Shown: positions 8,494 to 17,846, counted from the stretch's first letter. The stretch: 64,000 nt of DNA from CAYZMS01 sp964479625 (GCA_964479625.1 CAYZMS010000020.1:1-64000), one strand, 5' to 3'. Program-made: numbers and translations. Notes: generated by a model from the letters alone, not told the origin.

Positions 8494-8697
8494 ACAGGTG
8501 TTCTTCGTTTAACAAAGCCCTCCAAAAATATCGAGATTATATTAAATAAAGATTAATTTATTTTCCGCTGAAAAATCTCGGTGCTTCGAGCAGAATATTA
8601 GTTGAAAAAATATGCCTTTCCAGGAAATTTATTTGAAGGCTTGCCTGGTTCCCCGAAATTTATATTCGAATTTTCTATTGTTGATTTTTTAATAAAC

Positions 8698-9918
8698 CTA
8701 AGCCAACTCCAGGCAGGTGATCTCCGGGAGTATACCCACCCTGCCAGGGTATCCAATAAAACCGAGGCCCCGGTTAACGTAAAGGAACTGATTTCCCTCC
8801 TGATAGAGGCCTGCCCATTGCTCATAGACATATTGAATAGGACTCCATTTTAAAAAACCGGGGATCTCCACCCCAAATTGCATGCCATGGGTATGCCCTG
8901 AAAAAGTAATAGCTATATCTTTAAAGTCCGGCACGACCTGTCCCATCCAATGGCTGGGGTCATGACTTAGCAATAGCTTAACGGAAGCCTTTTCAGCACC
9001 TGTTGCTGCCTTAGACAGGTCACCATATTTTGGAAACCTAGGGTGGGTGGAATAATTTTCAACACCAATAACTGCCAATTGATCTCCTTCGACCTCGAGT
9101 ATCCGGTGCTCATTTAAAAGCAGGTCCCAGCCCATTTCTTTGTGGATGGCGAAGAGGCGTTCCAGGTTTTGGTTTTTATCCGCCTCCTTTTCCCATTGGT
9201 GGTAATCACCATAATCGTGATTACCGAGCACGGAGAAAACACCCCTCTTGGCGCGGATCTTACCGAAAACTTCTGTGAACCCCTCCATCTCACCAGCATG
9301 TTCATTCACCAGGTCACCGGTAAAGAATACCAGATCCGCTTGCAGGTCATTGATCATTTGAATGGCTTGTTCTACGGGTTCCTTGAAAGTAAAACTGCCC
9401 GAGTGGATATCCGAAATTTGAACGATGCGAAGTCCTTTAAGCCCTTCGGGTAAATTGGGCACCTTTACGGTTTCCCGTCGTATGCGATAGCGGTAGGGGT
9501 TGCGGATCATACCGTAGGTGAGGGTGAAAAGGGGTAATGCACCAAAGGCCAAGCCCATGAAGCTTAGGAACCTGTTTCGATCCGGCAGAAAGGCCTCGCC
9601 CGAACCGCTCTTACCTGCCAGCCATTGAATAATCCGGCGAAGATCATCGACCAATAAAAATGGAAGTGTAAAGAACTTCGAGATATACAATATAAATAGG
9701 AAGGCCAGGCTATAGGTATTTAAAGTGCTGGCGGGGTCGCCCCACCATCGAAGGTTTGAACCAATAAGGTAAAGGGCCACCAGTGTGGTAAGTCCCCAAT
9801 AAAACCCTGAAAAAACAGCCCGGCCACTAGGTGACCAGTGTTGTACCAGCAGCCTTATCCCTTGAAAGAGATACCAATCGATTAGCAGTAAAAGGCCAAG
9901 CAGAAGGAATATTCGCAT
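8698..9918 (-). CDS. Membrane-anchored metallophosphoesterase (calcineurin-like, YkuE type)
   Basis: 406 residues. The first 135 hold about four hydrophobic helices and a linker. The rest is a calcineurin-like phosphoesterase domain with all five metal motifs in order: DIHSG, GDLVNE, GNHDYGD, SHDPSHW and SGHTHGMQFG. Members of this branch (YkuE, and UDP-diacylglucosamine hydrolase relatives) hydrolyse phosphate esters or diesters at the membrane. The substrate is not fixed by the sequence. The gene is monocistronic and divergent from kdsA. Confidence 0.85.
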   Translation of the reverse strand: MRIFLLLGLLLLIDWYLFQGIRLLVQHWSPSGRAVFSGFYWGLTTLVALYLIGSNLRWWGDPASTLNTYSLAFLFILYISKFFTLPFLLVDDLRRIIQWLAGKSGSGEAFLPDRNRFLSFMGLAFGALPLFTLTYGMIRNPYRYRIRRETVKVPNLPEGLKGLRIVQISDIHSGSFTFKEPVEQAIQMINDLQADLVFFTGDLVNEHAGEMEGFTEVFGKIRAKRGVFSVLGNHDYGDYHQWEKEADKNQNLERLFAIHKEMGWDLLLNEHRILEVEGDQLAVIGVENYSTHPRFPKYGDLSKAATGAEKASVKLLLSHDPSHWMGQVVPDFKDIAITFSGHTHGMQFGVEIPGFLKWSPIQYVYEQWAGLYQEGNQFLYVNRGLGFIGYPGRVGILPEITCLELA

Positions 9919-9957
9919 AATTGTATTCTTGTTGATAATTCAAAACTACCCAATGCA

Positions 9958-9965
9958 TACCTTTG
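9958..9965 (+). promoter_or_regulatory. Bacteroidota -7 promoter element (TACCTTTG) for kdsA
   Basis: Exact TAnnTTTG match with a TTG at 9932-9934 upstream (spacer 23 nt, slightly long). It would give a leader of about 80 nt before kdsA. Confidence 0.4.
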
Positions 9966-10052
9966 TTTTAATAGCATCGGTTTTAAAACGGCCAAAAGTA
10001 TTGCTCAAGGTTTTTACCGAGGCATTTAGGATTCTTTTAAATTTTGAACACT

Positions 10053-10889
10053 ATGCGTTTTTCCATACCTAAACTAAAACATACGCAATCCCAAAGTTTT
10101 TTCCTGATTGCCGGTCCTTGTGCGATCGAAGGAGAGAAAATAGTTTTGGAAATCGCAGAGAAGGTGGTGGAGATCAGTAACCGATTGGAGATCCCTTACC
10201 TCTTTAAAGGTTCCTATCGAAAGGCCAATCGCTCCCGGCTGGATTCCTTTACCGGTATCGGAGATGAAAAGGCCCTTAAGATCCTGCGTAAGGTTGGAGA
10301 GACTTTTGACATACCGGTGACCACAGATATCCACAGTGAGCCCGAAGCAGCTATGGCTGCAGAGTACGTCGATGTCTTACAAATACCAGCCTTTCTTTGT
10401 CGGCAAACCAGCCTTCTGGTAGCGGCGGCAAAGACCGGTAAAACAGTAAACATCAAAAAGGGGCAATTTCTGAGCCCGGAAGCTATGCAGTTTGCATTGA
10501 ACAAGGTCCGGGAATCAGGTAATGAGCAGGTTTGGTTAACAGAAAGGGGTACGACCTTTGGGTACCAGGATCTGATCGTAGACTTTCGGGCTATACCCAC
10601 TTTGCAGGGAATGGGTGCGCCAGTGGTGCTGGACTGCACCCATTCCCTGCAACGCCCCAATCAGGCCACCGGTGTAACTGGCGGGCAACCCCAACTCATC
10701 AGTACTATTGCTAGGGCAGGGGTAGCTGTGGGAGTGGACGGATTATTTATGGAAACTCATCCACGTCCGGAGGAAGCAAAATCTGATGGGGCGAATATGC
10801 TGCCTCTTGATCAGTTGGAGGGTCTATTAAGCCGGCTGAAGGCTATTCGGCAGGCTGTGAGCGAAGAGCCTCAAAGTATGCAAGTATGA
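10053..10889 (+). CDS. kdsA: 3-deoxy-8-phosphooctulonate synthase, metal-dependent type
   Basis: 278 residues from the ATG at 10053; an in-frame TTG at 10044 is possible but unlikely. It condenses phosphoenolpyruvate with arabinose 5-phosphate to Kdo 8-phosphate for lipopolysaccharide. Family motifs visible: AGPCAIE near residue 20, KANRS, TTDIHS, IPAFLCRQT, NIKKGQF, LTERGTTFGY and METHP. A Cys (C23) replaces the Asn of the E. coli GMN motif, which marks the metallo (class II) form. Its presence implies a Kdo-containing outer membrane. The stop overlaps the next start (ATGA). Confidence 0.95.
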   Translation: MRFSIPKLKHTQSQSFFLIAGPCAIEGEKIVLEIAEKVVEISNRLEIPYLFKGSYRKANRSRLDSFTGIGDEKALKILRKVGETFDIPVTTDIHSEPEAAMAAEYVDVLQIPAFLCRQTSLLVAAAKTGKTVNIKKGQFLSPEAMQFALNKVRESGNEQVWLTERGTTFGYQDLIVDFRAIPTLQGMGAPVVLDCTHSLQRPNQATGVTGGQPQLISTIARAGVAVGVDGLFMETHPRPEEAKSDGANMLPLDQLEGLLSRLKAIRQAVSEEPQSMQV

Positions 10890-11311
10890 AATGGATTTAT
10901 TTATACCCAGTTTTCCTTTTTTTCGCATCCTGCACGGCTGTCGGGCAATCTACCGCACGTACTATATATCAAACATTCCAGATCGGGGATAGTGTCCAGC
11001 TAATAGAGTTTGATTTGATCGATTCTGTTTCGGTGCGTTCATGGCCTGGTTCAAATATTTTGGTTGAAACGCGGATAGCGTTCACAGAGGGTGGAAATAC
11101 CCAGATCCTGGAATATTTTATTGATGAAGGACGCTATTCGCTTGGCCTGGATACAATAGGAGCAACCGTCCGGCTGAAGGCTATTCAACCTAATCGACAA
11201 GAGTTGCACTTTCGAAATGAGGTTATTCGGGAGTGGGTTTTGATAAAATTGAGCATTCCGGATACCTTTCGGGCGGAATCGCCGGCAATCTATCGTAGAA
11301 AAGAGAAATAA
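10886..11311 (+). CDS. Exported protein of unknown function, possible lipoprotein
   Basis: 141 residues. A hydrophobic N-terminus (about 5-15) is followed by FASC, a weak lipobox with Cys16, so it may be a lipoprotein or simply secreted. The rest is beta-rich and acidic, with no motif I know. Its ATG overlaps the kdsA stop by 4 nt, and the following flavoprotein starts 5 nt after its stop, so it is translated as the middle gene of an operon. Confidence 0.55.
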   Translation: MKWIYLYPVFLFFASCTAVGQSTARTIYQTFQIGDSVQLIEFDLIDSVSVRSWPGSNILVETRIAFTEGGNTQILEYFIDEGRYSLGLDTIGATVRLKAIQPNRQELHFRNEVIREWVLIKLSIPDTFRAESPAIYRRKEK

Positions 11312-11315
11312 GTAG

Positions 11316-12878
11316 ATGATCAAAGAAGTGGAATTTGCTCTGCCTCCAACAGAGGCTTCAGTGGATGCCCGCATTGAACAAACCCTGCGGAAAAAGCTGA
11401 GTCTTTCTAACAGTCAAGCCTTTGAATGGCGTCTTCTGCGACGATCTATCGATGCCAGGGGTGTACGACCCTTATTCCGGATGCGGGTTGCCGTTTTTCT
11501 TCAGGAGCCTGCCAGGGAAGAACCTGCTCTGCTCGAACAACTGCAAATGGTGGATGCAGCAAAGGATGTGCTCATCGTCGGTGCCGGCCCGGCGGGCTAC
11601 TTTGCTGCCCTTGAATTGATCGAACTCGGACTAAAACCCATTGTTATTGACCAGGGTAAGGATGTGCGATCCCGCAGAAGAGACCTTCGGGCAATTCAGC
11701 AATTCGGGATCGTAGCCCCCCATTCTAATTATTGCTTTGGAGAGGGGGGCGCAGGCACCTATTCCGATGGGAAGTTGTATACCCGTTCCCATAAACGTGG
11801 AGAGATTGAAAAGGCTTTGCGCTTGTTGGTTGAACATGGAGCTGTCTCAGATATTTTAGTTGATGCCCATCCTCATATCGGTTCCAATAAGCTGCCTGGA
11901 GTGGTCGCAAATATTCGTTCGACCATCGAGTATTTTGGAGGGGAAGTTCACTTCGAGCACCAGCTTACTGACCTGTATTTTGAGAAAGGTGAATTAAAAG
12001 GGGTCCTAGTGAATGGCGAAAAAATAATGACCGGAGCGGCTGTTATCCTTGCTACCGGGCACTCTGCCCGGGATATTTACCGAATGTTGCATCGTAGAAA
12101 AATTTACCTGGAACCCAAGCCTTTTGCCCTTGGTATCCGGATCGAACATCCTCAGGGCCTTATCGACCGTATTCAGTACGGGCAATCCTCCCGAGAGGAA
12201 GCGCTTCCGGCAGCAAGTTATAAACTGGTTACCCAGGTAGAAGATAAAGGCGTTTTTTCCTTTTGTATGTGCCCTGGTGGGCTGATCGTACCGACAGCTA
12301 CCGCACCCGGCGAATTGGTCGTCAACGGAATGTCCATGTCGCGAAGGGACAGCCCATTTGCCAACTCCGGCATTGTCACAGCTATAGATCAGGAAGAAAC
12401 GGAGGCCTTCGCCGATCAGGGTGTATTCCGGGGTCTGGCTCTGCAGATGGAAACCGAAAAGCGAATTTTTAATACTGGAGATGGAGGGCAGTCTGCCCCG
12501 GCTCAACGGATGACCGATTTTGTTAAAGGAAAATTATCCCAGGAGGTCGGAAAAAGTTCCTACATTCCAGGTGTTTATTCCGCACCTCTGCATGAACTAT
12601 TACCTCCGGTAGTGGCCCGTCGGTTACAAAGAGGGCTGGAGGATTTCGGTCGAAAGATGAAAGGGTATTATACAGAGGAGGCTATTGTCGTTGGCGTGGA
12701 AAGCAGGACCAGTTCTCCCATTCGAATTCCAAGGAATTCAAAAACCTTAATGCATACAGAGGTGGAGGGCTTGTTTCCCTGTGGAGAAGGTGCTGGCTAT
12801 GCTGGTGGGATTATCTCCGCCGCTATGGACGGGCAAAATGTTGCAAAAGCCGTAAGGAACTACCTGCGGCAAGTTTAA
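11316..12878 (+). CDS. FAD-dependent dehydrogenase, uncharacterised (COG2509-like)
   Basis: 520 residues. An N-terminal extension of about 85 residues precedes the Rossmann FAD motif VGAGPAGYFAALE (near residue 91). The GEGGAGTYSDGKLYTR segment and a C-terminal PCGEGAGYAGGI segment are hallmarks of this widespread, uncharacterised FAD/NAD(P) oxidoreductase family. It is soluble and cytoplasmic. It lies in the kdsA operon with short spacing, which says little about its reaction. The physiological substrate is unknown. Confidence 0.82.
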   Translation: MIKEVEFALPPTEASVDARIEQTLRKKLSLSNSQAFEWRLLRRSIDARGVRPLFRMRVAVFLQEPAREEPALLEQLQMVDAAKDVLIVGAGPAGYFAALELIELGLKPIVIDQGKDVRSRRRDLRAIQQFGIVAPHSNYCFGEGGAGTYSDGKLYTRSHKRGEIEKALRLLVEHGAVSDILVDAHPHIGSNKLPGVVANIRSTIEYFGGEVHFEHQLTDLYFEKGELKGVLVNGEKIMTGAAVILATGHSARDIYRMLHRRKIYLEPKPFALGIRIEHPQGLIDRIQYGQSSREEALPAASYKLVTQVEDKGVFSFCMCPGGLIVPTATAPGELVVNGMSMSRRDSPFANSGIVTAIDQEETEAFADQGVFRGLALQMETEKRIFNTGDGGQSAPAQRMTDFVKGKLSQEVGKSSYIPGVYSAPLHELLPPVVARRLQRGLEDFGRKMKGYYTEEAIVVGVESRTSSPIRIPRNSKTLMHTEVEGLFPCGEGAGYAGGIISAAMDGQNVAKAVRNYLRQV

Positions 12879-12897
12879 TTCATCCAAAACCCTAAGC

Positions 12898-13323
12898 ATG
12901 AAGTCAATTGCCGATTTGATTGCCCGAATTTTTATCGCGGCGATCTTTCTCCATGAAGCCTATGATTCTATCCGCTATTTTAAAGCTACCAAGGCAGCTA
13001 TGACGGAATATGGTCTTAACTGGCGTCAGGATTTACTGTTGATCGGTTCTATTGTCTTTCTGATTTTAGGGGGTACTTTGATCCTGATCGGATACCGGGC
13101 CTCCCTGGGAGCCTTACTGCTTATTTTGTACTGGCTACCCGTTACCCTGATCGTACATGACTTCTGGACTATCCCCACTTCAGATCCTGCACACCGGATC
13201 AACTCCATCCACTTTATGAAGAACATCGCCATCATTGGTGGCCTGCTGATGGTCTACATCAATGGTGCCGGTAAATACAGTGTCAGACGGTTGTTTGCGA
13301 CCATTAAGGTGCCGGGTACCTGA
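12898..13323 (+). CDS. DoxX family membrane protein
   Basis: 141 residues with four membrane helices in the DoxX arrangement: an RIFIAAIFLHEAYDSI helix at the start, two central helices and a final helix after the HDFWTIP loop and HFMKNIAIIGG. DoxX-like proteins occur near redox enzymes and are often linked to quinone or disulfide chemistry, but the role is unsettled. It follows the flavoprotein by 19 nt and probably ends the kdsA operon. Confidence 0.75.
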   Translation: MKSIADLIARIFIAAIFLHEAYDSIRYFKATKAAMTEYGLNWRQDLLLIGSIVFLILGGTLILIGYRASLGALLLILYWLPVTLIVHDFWTIPTSDPAHRINSIHFMKNIAIIGGLLMVYINGAGKYSVRRLFATIKVPGT

Positions 13324-13343
13324 TCATAAGGCCCTTACTACCT

Positions 13344-13380
13344 AAGCAAGGAGAGCATTCCGGTTGATTATCTCCTGCTT
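13344..13380. terminator. Weak hairpin between convergent genes
   Basis: Arms AAGCAAGGAGA (13344-13354) and TCTCCTGCTT (13371-13380) pair with one bulged A. There is no T run on either side, so termination here is uncertain. Confidence 0.25.
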
Positions 13381-14929
13381 ATGCCAACAATTGCCTCATA
13401 TCTACCCGCTTCCTAACGATTTCCTCTATGCGGCCTATGGGAATGCGTTCCTGCTCCAGGCTGTCCCTTTCCCGAATAGTGACGGTATTATCTTCGAGCG
13501 TTTCGAAATCAATGGTTACGCAGTAAGGGGTACCAATGGCATCCTGTCGTCGATAGCGACGACCAATGGCATCCTTTTCGTCGTATTGGCAGTTAAAGGA
13601 AAACTTCAGGCGATCAAAGATATCCCGGGCAGCGGTTGTTAATTCTTCCCGTTTTTTTAGAAGCGGCAAAACAGCAACCTTAACCGGGGCAATGGCCGGG
13701 TGCAATTTCAGAACGATCCGGCTGGAATCCTTACCATCTGCATCTGGCACCGTTTCTTCACACAAGGCCTGGGACATGACAGCGAGGAACATCCGGTCCG
13801 CTCCGATGGATGTTTCCACCACATAAGGGACGTAACTGGAGTCTATCTCCGGGTCAAAATACTGCAGCTTCTTGTTGGATAACTCCTGATGGGCTCCCAG
13901 GTCAAAATCTGTCCTGGAGTGGATGCCCTCCAGTTCCTTGAATCCAAATGGGAATTGAAACTGGATATCCACAGCAGCATTGGCATAGTGAGCGAGGTTG
14001 TCGTGATCGTGAAAGCGAAGGAATTCGAGCGGAGTACCCAGGGCGATATGCCATTTCATCCGCGCATCCTTCCAGTAGTTGTACCATTCCATTTCGGTAC
14101 CTGGCTTGACAAAAAACTGCATTTCCATTTGCTCGAATTCGCGCATTCGGAAAATAAATTGCCGGGCGACGATTTCATTTCGGAAAGCCTTGCCGACCTG
14201 AGCAATTCCGAAGGGCAGTTTCTGACGGGTAGTTTTTTGCACATTTAGGTAATTGACAAAGATGCCCTGTGCCGTTTCCGGGCGCAGATATAATTTTCCT
14301 TCGCTTCCTGCTATATTTCCCAATTGAGTGTTAAACATTAGGTTGAACTGCCGGACTTCCGTCCAGTTGCGGGAGCCCGTATCCGGATCGGCGATTTCAA
14401 GCTCGTTGATCAACTGGTAAAGTCCTTCCATGTCACCATCGGTCATAGCTTTTGCGAGGCGGGCCTGGATATCGTTTATGCGCCCCTGGCGATCCAGCAC
14501 CCTGTTATTCGTTGAACGAAATTGAGCCTCATCAAAGGCCTCCCCAAAGCGCTTTCGTGCTTTATCTACTTCCTTTTGGATCTTTTCTTCCAGATTCTCT
14601 ATGTAATCTTCGATCAGCACGTCTGCACGGTACCGTTTCTGACTGTCCTTATTATCGATCAGCGGGTCATTGAAGGCATTAACATGGCCGGAGGCTTTCC
14701 AGGTTTTGGGGTGCATGAAGATGGCAGCGTCAATCCCAACAATATTTTCGTGCATCTGGACCATGGAGGCCCACCAATACTTTTTGAGGTTGTTTTTCAG
14801 TTCTACTCCATAGGGACCATAATCGTATACGGCGCTCAGGCCATCGTAGATCTCACTGGATGGATAGATGAAGCCGTATTCCTTACAGTGTGCGATCAGT
14901 TTTTTGAATAGTTCAGGAGTTCGAGCCAT
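13379..14929 (-). CDS. glyQS: Glycyl-tRNA synthetase, dimeric class II type
   Basis: 516 residues, the length and layout of the homodimeric eukaryote/archaea/Gram-positive type. The N-terminal part carries GFIYPSSEIY and YDYGPYGVELKNN, motif 2 is around FRNEIVARQFIFRMREFEQME, motif 3 (GADR) follows, and an anticodon-binding domain occupies the last 110 residues (APVKVAVLPLL). It charges tRNA-Gly with glycine. Monocistronic; no T-box is expected or seen upstream. One complete gene, with no separate alpha and beta subunits. Confidence 0.95.
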   Translation of the reverse strand: MARTPELFKKLIAHCKEYGFIYPSSEIYDGLSAVYDYGPYGVELKNNLKKYWWASMVQMHENIVGIDAAIFMHPKTWKASGHVNAFNDPLIDNKDSQKRYRADVLIEDYIENLEEKIQKEVDKARKRFGEAFDEAQFRSTNNRVLDRQGRINDIQARLAKAMTDGDMEGLYQLINELEIADPDTGSRNWTEVRQFNLMFNTQLGNIAGSEGKLYLRPETAQGIFVNYLNVQKTTRQKLPFGIAQVGKAFRNEIVARQFIFRMREFEQMEMQFFVKPGTEMEWYNYWKDARMKWHIALGTPLEFLRFHDHDNLAHYANAAVDIQFQFPFGFKELEGIHSRTDFDLGAHQELSNKKLQYFDPEIDSSYVPYVVETSIGADRMFLAVMSQALCEETVPDADGKDSSRIVLKLHPAIAPVKVAVLPLLKKREELTTAARDIFDRLKFSFNCQYDEKDAIGRRYRRQDAIGTPYCVTIDFETLEDNTVTIRERDSLEQERIPIGRIEEIVRKRVDMRQLLA

Positions 14930-15171
14930 GATCTGGAATTATGTGAGTTGCAAAAATCGAAAATTTCCGCGGACTTCGGTTATTTGATATGGACAATTCA
15001 GCTTCCCGGCCGGTGAATTCCCTCGCCTCATTGCCTTAAATTGCTTTTGCGGGCATCCATTTTTGAAAATAGATCAATGCAGGGGGATAGGGGATAGGTA
15101 ATCATTTTACCATCTTTCGAATAGGCGATCCATTTAAACAGCCTATGTTTTAGTAGAACAGATGAAAATAA

Positions 15172-15867
15172 ATGAATATAATTATGTGGATCAATGGCAG
15201 AATTTGGTTTTTTGCAGTCCTATTTTTCTATGGAGCTCAGGTTCAGGCACAGGAAAAAATAGAAGTAGAACCTTTCGACCGAGTTGCTGTATCCGGACAA
15301 GTCGATCTAAAGCTTCGTCATGGCAGCAAAGAGGAGGTAAAATTATTTGTGGAAGGTATGCCGGCTGATAAGGTCAAAATTAAAGTAGTAAAAGGCATAC
15401 TTCGGATACAGGTGATCAATGGATTTTTGTACGAAGGAGAAATTGTAAAGGCCTACGTCACCTATGACCGTTTGAAAGGGGTTAAGGCCTCTGCGGGAGC
15501 AAGGGTCCGATCCGACAAGAAGCTTAAAGGAGATGAATTGGAAGTCAAGTCGATCAGTGGAGCAGAAGTGGAGTTGGAGGTCGATACCGATTTTTTAAGG
15601 GTACTGGTTTCGGAGGGAGGGATGCTCGAATTGGAAGGGCGTTGCAAAACCCAGTATGCCAATGCTGCTACCGGTGGACGGTACGAGGGGTACCATATGA
15701 AATCTGATGAGACCTTTGCAAAATCCAGCATGGGAGGAGTATTACTGGTACATGCTACGGAGGCCATAGATGCAGGGGTCAACATGGGGGGCGAAGTCTA
15801 TTATCGCGGTAAGCCAGGAAAGGTAACCACAAAAAAATCATTCGGAGGAGCCATAAGTGGCAATTGA
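15172..15867 (+). CDS. Secreted GIN-domain (DUF2807, adhesin head) protein
   Basis: 231 residues: a signal peptide (about 1-26, ending VQAQ) then a putative auto-transporter adhesin head (GIN) domain. The repeated short strands (VSGQVDLKL, VKASAGARV, VKSISGAEVELEV, ATGGRYEG, NMGGEVYYRG) form the right-handed beta-helix typical of DUF2807. Such proteins are common and usually periplasmic or surface located in Bacteroidota; their function is not established. A TATGTTTT near-match to the -7 element lies at 15144-15151. An alternative ATG lies at 15184. Confidence 0.8.
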   Translation: MNIIMWINGRIWFFAVLFFYGAQVQAQEKIEVEPFDRVAVSGQVDLKLRHGSKEEVKLFVEGMPADKVKIKVVKGILRIQVINGFLYEGEIVKAYVTYDRLKGVKASAGARVRSDKKLKGDELEVKSISGAEVELEVDTDFLRVLVSEGGMLELEGRCKTQYANAATGGRYEGYHMKSDETFAKSSMGGVLLVHATEAIDAGVNMGGEVYYRGKPGKVTTKKSFGGAISGN

Positions 15868-15943
15868 AAAAATGGTTTGCCTAGTGGTAAAATTACTTAT
15901 TTTTGTGCTTCGATTTTATTGAATTAAAGGAGTGTTTCAGCAA

Positions 15944-16461
15944 ATGGCGATAGCCCCGGCAGGAAAAGGGGGGTGCTCAGAAGCAGTGTTCCGAACACTT
16001 TTCGAACAGTAAGGGCAAGCTCGGTTTCACTTTTTGCACTACAGGTCCTCCTACAAAGGTTTAGCGGAGGACCTTACTTAAGGGGCTTCTTTTAAACTTT
16101 GGCGGGATTGCGATAAGGTGGAATATGAAAAGGTCAGAGCCTTTCCTTTTTAGGTGGCTTATAATTTTTGCCTGGATGGAAATCAAACAAGGGAAGGTGG
16201 TTGGTAATTCGAACAGCAACTACCGGACACTCCTCAGGGCTCTTTGCCTGATTTCGAATTGGAGGAAAAAAGGTTTGGATATCCCCTGAATGAAGCTACT
16301 GCTCCATTACCGGGACAGGAATGCCTGGGCTTCCTGTTGAACCGGGTGGATAAATTAACCTACCGGGAAATTGCAGAACTACTGGACATTTGGGTAAGAG
16401 CAGTCGAAAACGAATATATAAAGCGCTATTGAGCTTGAGAAAACTGCACGCTAAGATGTAG
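15944..16461 (+). pseudogene. Decayed ECF sigma factor gene
   Basis: One frame from ATG 15944 translates into a nearly full-length ECF sigma factor, but with in-frame stops at 16010 (TAA), 16079 (TAA), 16151 (TAG) and 16205 (TAA). Recognisable pieces are region 2.1 (EAVFRTLFEQ), the region 2.2 core (GLAEDLT, then stop, then KLWRDCDKVEYEKVRAF) and region 4 (LLNRVDKLTYREIAELLDI, then VRAVE). Near 16410 one base is missing in an A run; read in the next frame the sequence continues as a natural tail (KALLSLRKLHAKM) to TAG at 16461. So it holds four nonsense changes and one deletion. It stands directly before fecR, its expected partner. Confidence 0.85.
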
Positions 16462-16537
16462 GGGAAAGGTATTTCTTAATGTATAATAATTAGGGTAAAC
16501 ACCAACACTATCGTTTAACCTTAAACGAACAAATGCT

Positions 16538-17458
16538 ATGGCGAAAGAAGACTCAAGAGAAACGCTTTTAGCCCGTTGGTTAGAGGGAACACTAAGCGAC
16601 AAAGAGCGGGAACAACTCGAGCAGGAAGAAGGATTCGACACCTTGCAGACGCTTGCCCGGAAGTGGGCAGATTTACCTATCCCGGCATTTCTAAAGGAAA
16701 AGATAAGGGATCAGATCAAACAGCAAGAAGAGCCTGTACCTGCCGGTAGAATGACTATTATGTGGCCGTGGTCGATCGCTACCGGGATTGCTCTTATTCT
16801 AGCTGCAGGTTTTTGGTACTTTCAACGGGATGCTGCCATGGTTGTAGTTGAAAATGGCCCGGGGGCTCCAGAGTCGCTGGAACTACCCGATGGTTCTCAG
16901 GTACGCTTGAATGCCACCAGCAAACTGGAATACAATAAAAAAACATGGGGAGACCAACGCCTGGTACAACTGGAGGGCGAGGCCTGGTTTGATGTGGAAG
17001 ATGGAAGTTCCTTCGAAGTACAAACGCCCCTTGGGGCTGTCCGGGTGCTGGGAACCACCTTTAACGTACGACAACGTTACCAATCCCTTGAAGTAAGTTG
17101 CTATTCAGGAAGGGTGCAGGTGGAAGGTAGTGGGCAAAAGACGGAACTGCAAGAGGGGGAAATCGCTACCCTCCAGAATGGAGACCTGGTAATACAAACA
17201 GAAGAAAAAGAGGCGCCCTTTTGGTTTGGCGGGGAGTCTGTTTTTGATGCAGTCCCTTATTTCCGGGTGATCTCTGAATTAGAGGCTCAATACGGGGTCG
17301 AAATTAAGATCCACTTGCCCCCCAATGAGAAAATCAAACCCTATACCGGAGAGTTCCCGCAAGATGACCTTGTGCAAAGTCTCAAAAATGTGACTGAACC
17401 GTACGGATATAAAGTCATCAGAAGGAAGGAAGGGTATTACGAGATCAACCTGAATTAA
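16538..17458 (+). CDS. FecR-family anti-sigma factor, now an orphan
   Basis: 306 residues and uninterrupted. N-terminal cytoplasmic part (1-75), one membrane helix near 78-95, a FecR domain about 105-200 (ELPDGSQVRLN, then EGEAWFDVE, then VRVLGTTFNV) and a C-terminal DUF4974-like domain from about 235. In intact systems FecR passes a signal from the STN domain of an outer-membrane transporter to an ECF sigma factor. Here the sigma gene upstream is dead and the downstream partner survives only as an STN fragment. FecR may therefore be a relic, or may now act on another sigma factor. Confidence 0.88.
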   Translation: MAKEDSRETLLARWLEGTLSDKEREQLEQEEGFDTLQTLARKWADLPIPAFLKEKIRDQIKQQEEPVPAGRMTIMWPWSIATGIALILAAGFWYFQRDAAMVVVENGPGAPESLELPDGSQVRLNATSKLEYNKKTWGDQRLVQLEGEAWFDVEDGSSFEVQTPLGAVRVLGTTFNVRQRYQSLEVSCYSGRVQVEGSGQKTELQEGEIATLQNGDLVIQTEEKEAPFWFGGESVFDAVPYFRVISELEAQYGVEIKIHLPPNEKIKPYTGEFPQDDLVQSLKNVTEPYGYKVIRRKEGYYEINLN

Positions 17459-17567
17459 TCCATTTTGTAAAAAATCAACTTGGCCCTTGAACGTTCCAAA
17501 AGTATCGTTAACGGGACTTTTAATTCTTGTTCCTGGGTTACAAGGAGCGGGGTACTGCACAAACTTA

Positions 17568-17846
17568 ATGCTTAAGGCCCAGATAAAATGCTGGGATGTT
17601 TTTTGTAGTTTATTCTTGGTCCTTTAAACTCCAGGCTCGGCCCAATCTTACCTTAGCCTTACAGAAGCCTTACAGCAAATAGAAAGTTCCAGTGACCTTA
17701 CCTTTATTTACAAGCCTGAAACACTACAGGGCATTTGCCTGGAGAGCTACCATTGGGAAGGTAGCGTAGAGCGAACCCTGGAAACAAAACTGAAGGAGCG
17801 AGGGCTGTTGCTCCGGCAAATGGTGTTGAACCATACCTGCGTGTAA
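17568..17846 (+). pseudogene. Remnant of an STN-domain outer-membrane (TonB-dependent) protein
   Basis: A frame from ATG 17568 encodes a signal-peptide-like stretch interrupted by TAA at 17625, then an STN (secretin/TonB N-terminal) domain: LSLTEALQQIESSSDLTF, later GSVERTLETKL and KERGLLL. It stops at TAA 17844-17846. Beyond it, coding-like stretches continue in another frame for about 90 nt and then dissolve; no beta-barrel follows. This is what is left of the signalling transporter that normally completes a sigma-FecR-receptor locus. From 17847 to 18073 I see no gene. Confidence 0.7.

Noticed and set aside
15944..16461. Stop-codon recoding or readthrough of the ECF sigma factor
   Set aside because: The four stops include TAA three times, with no conserved context, and a frameshift follows; decay is simpler than recoding.
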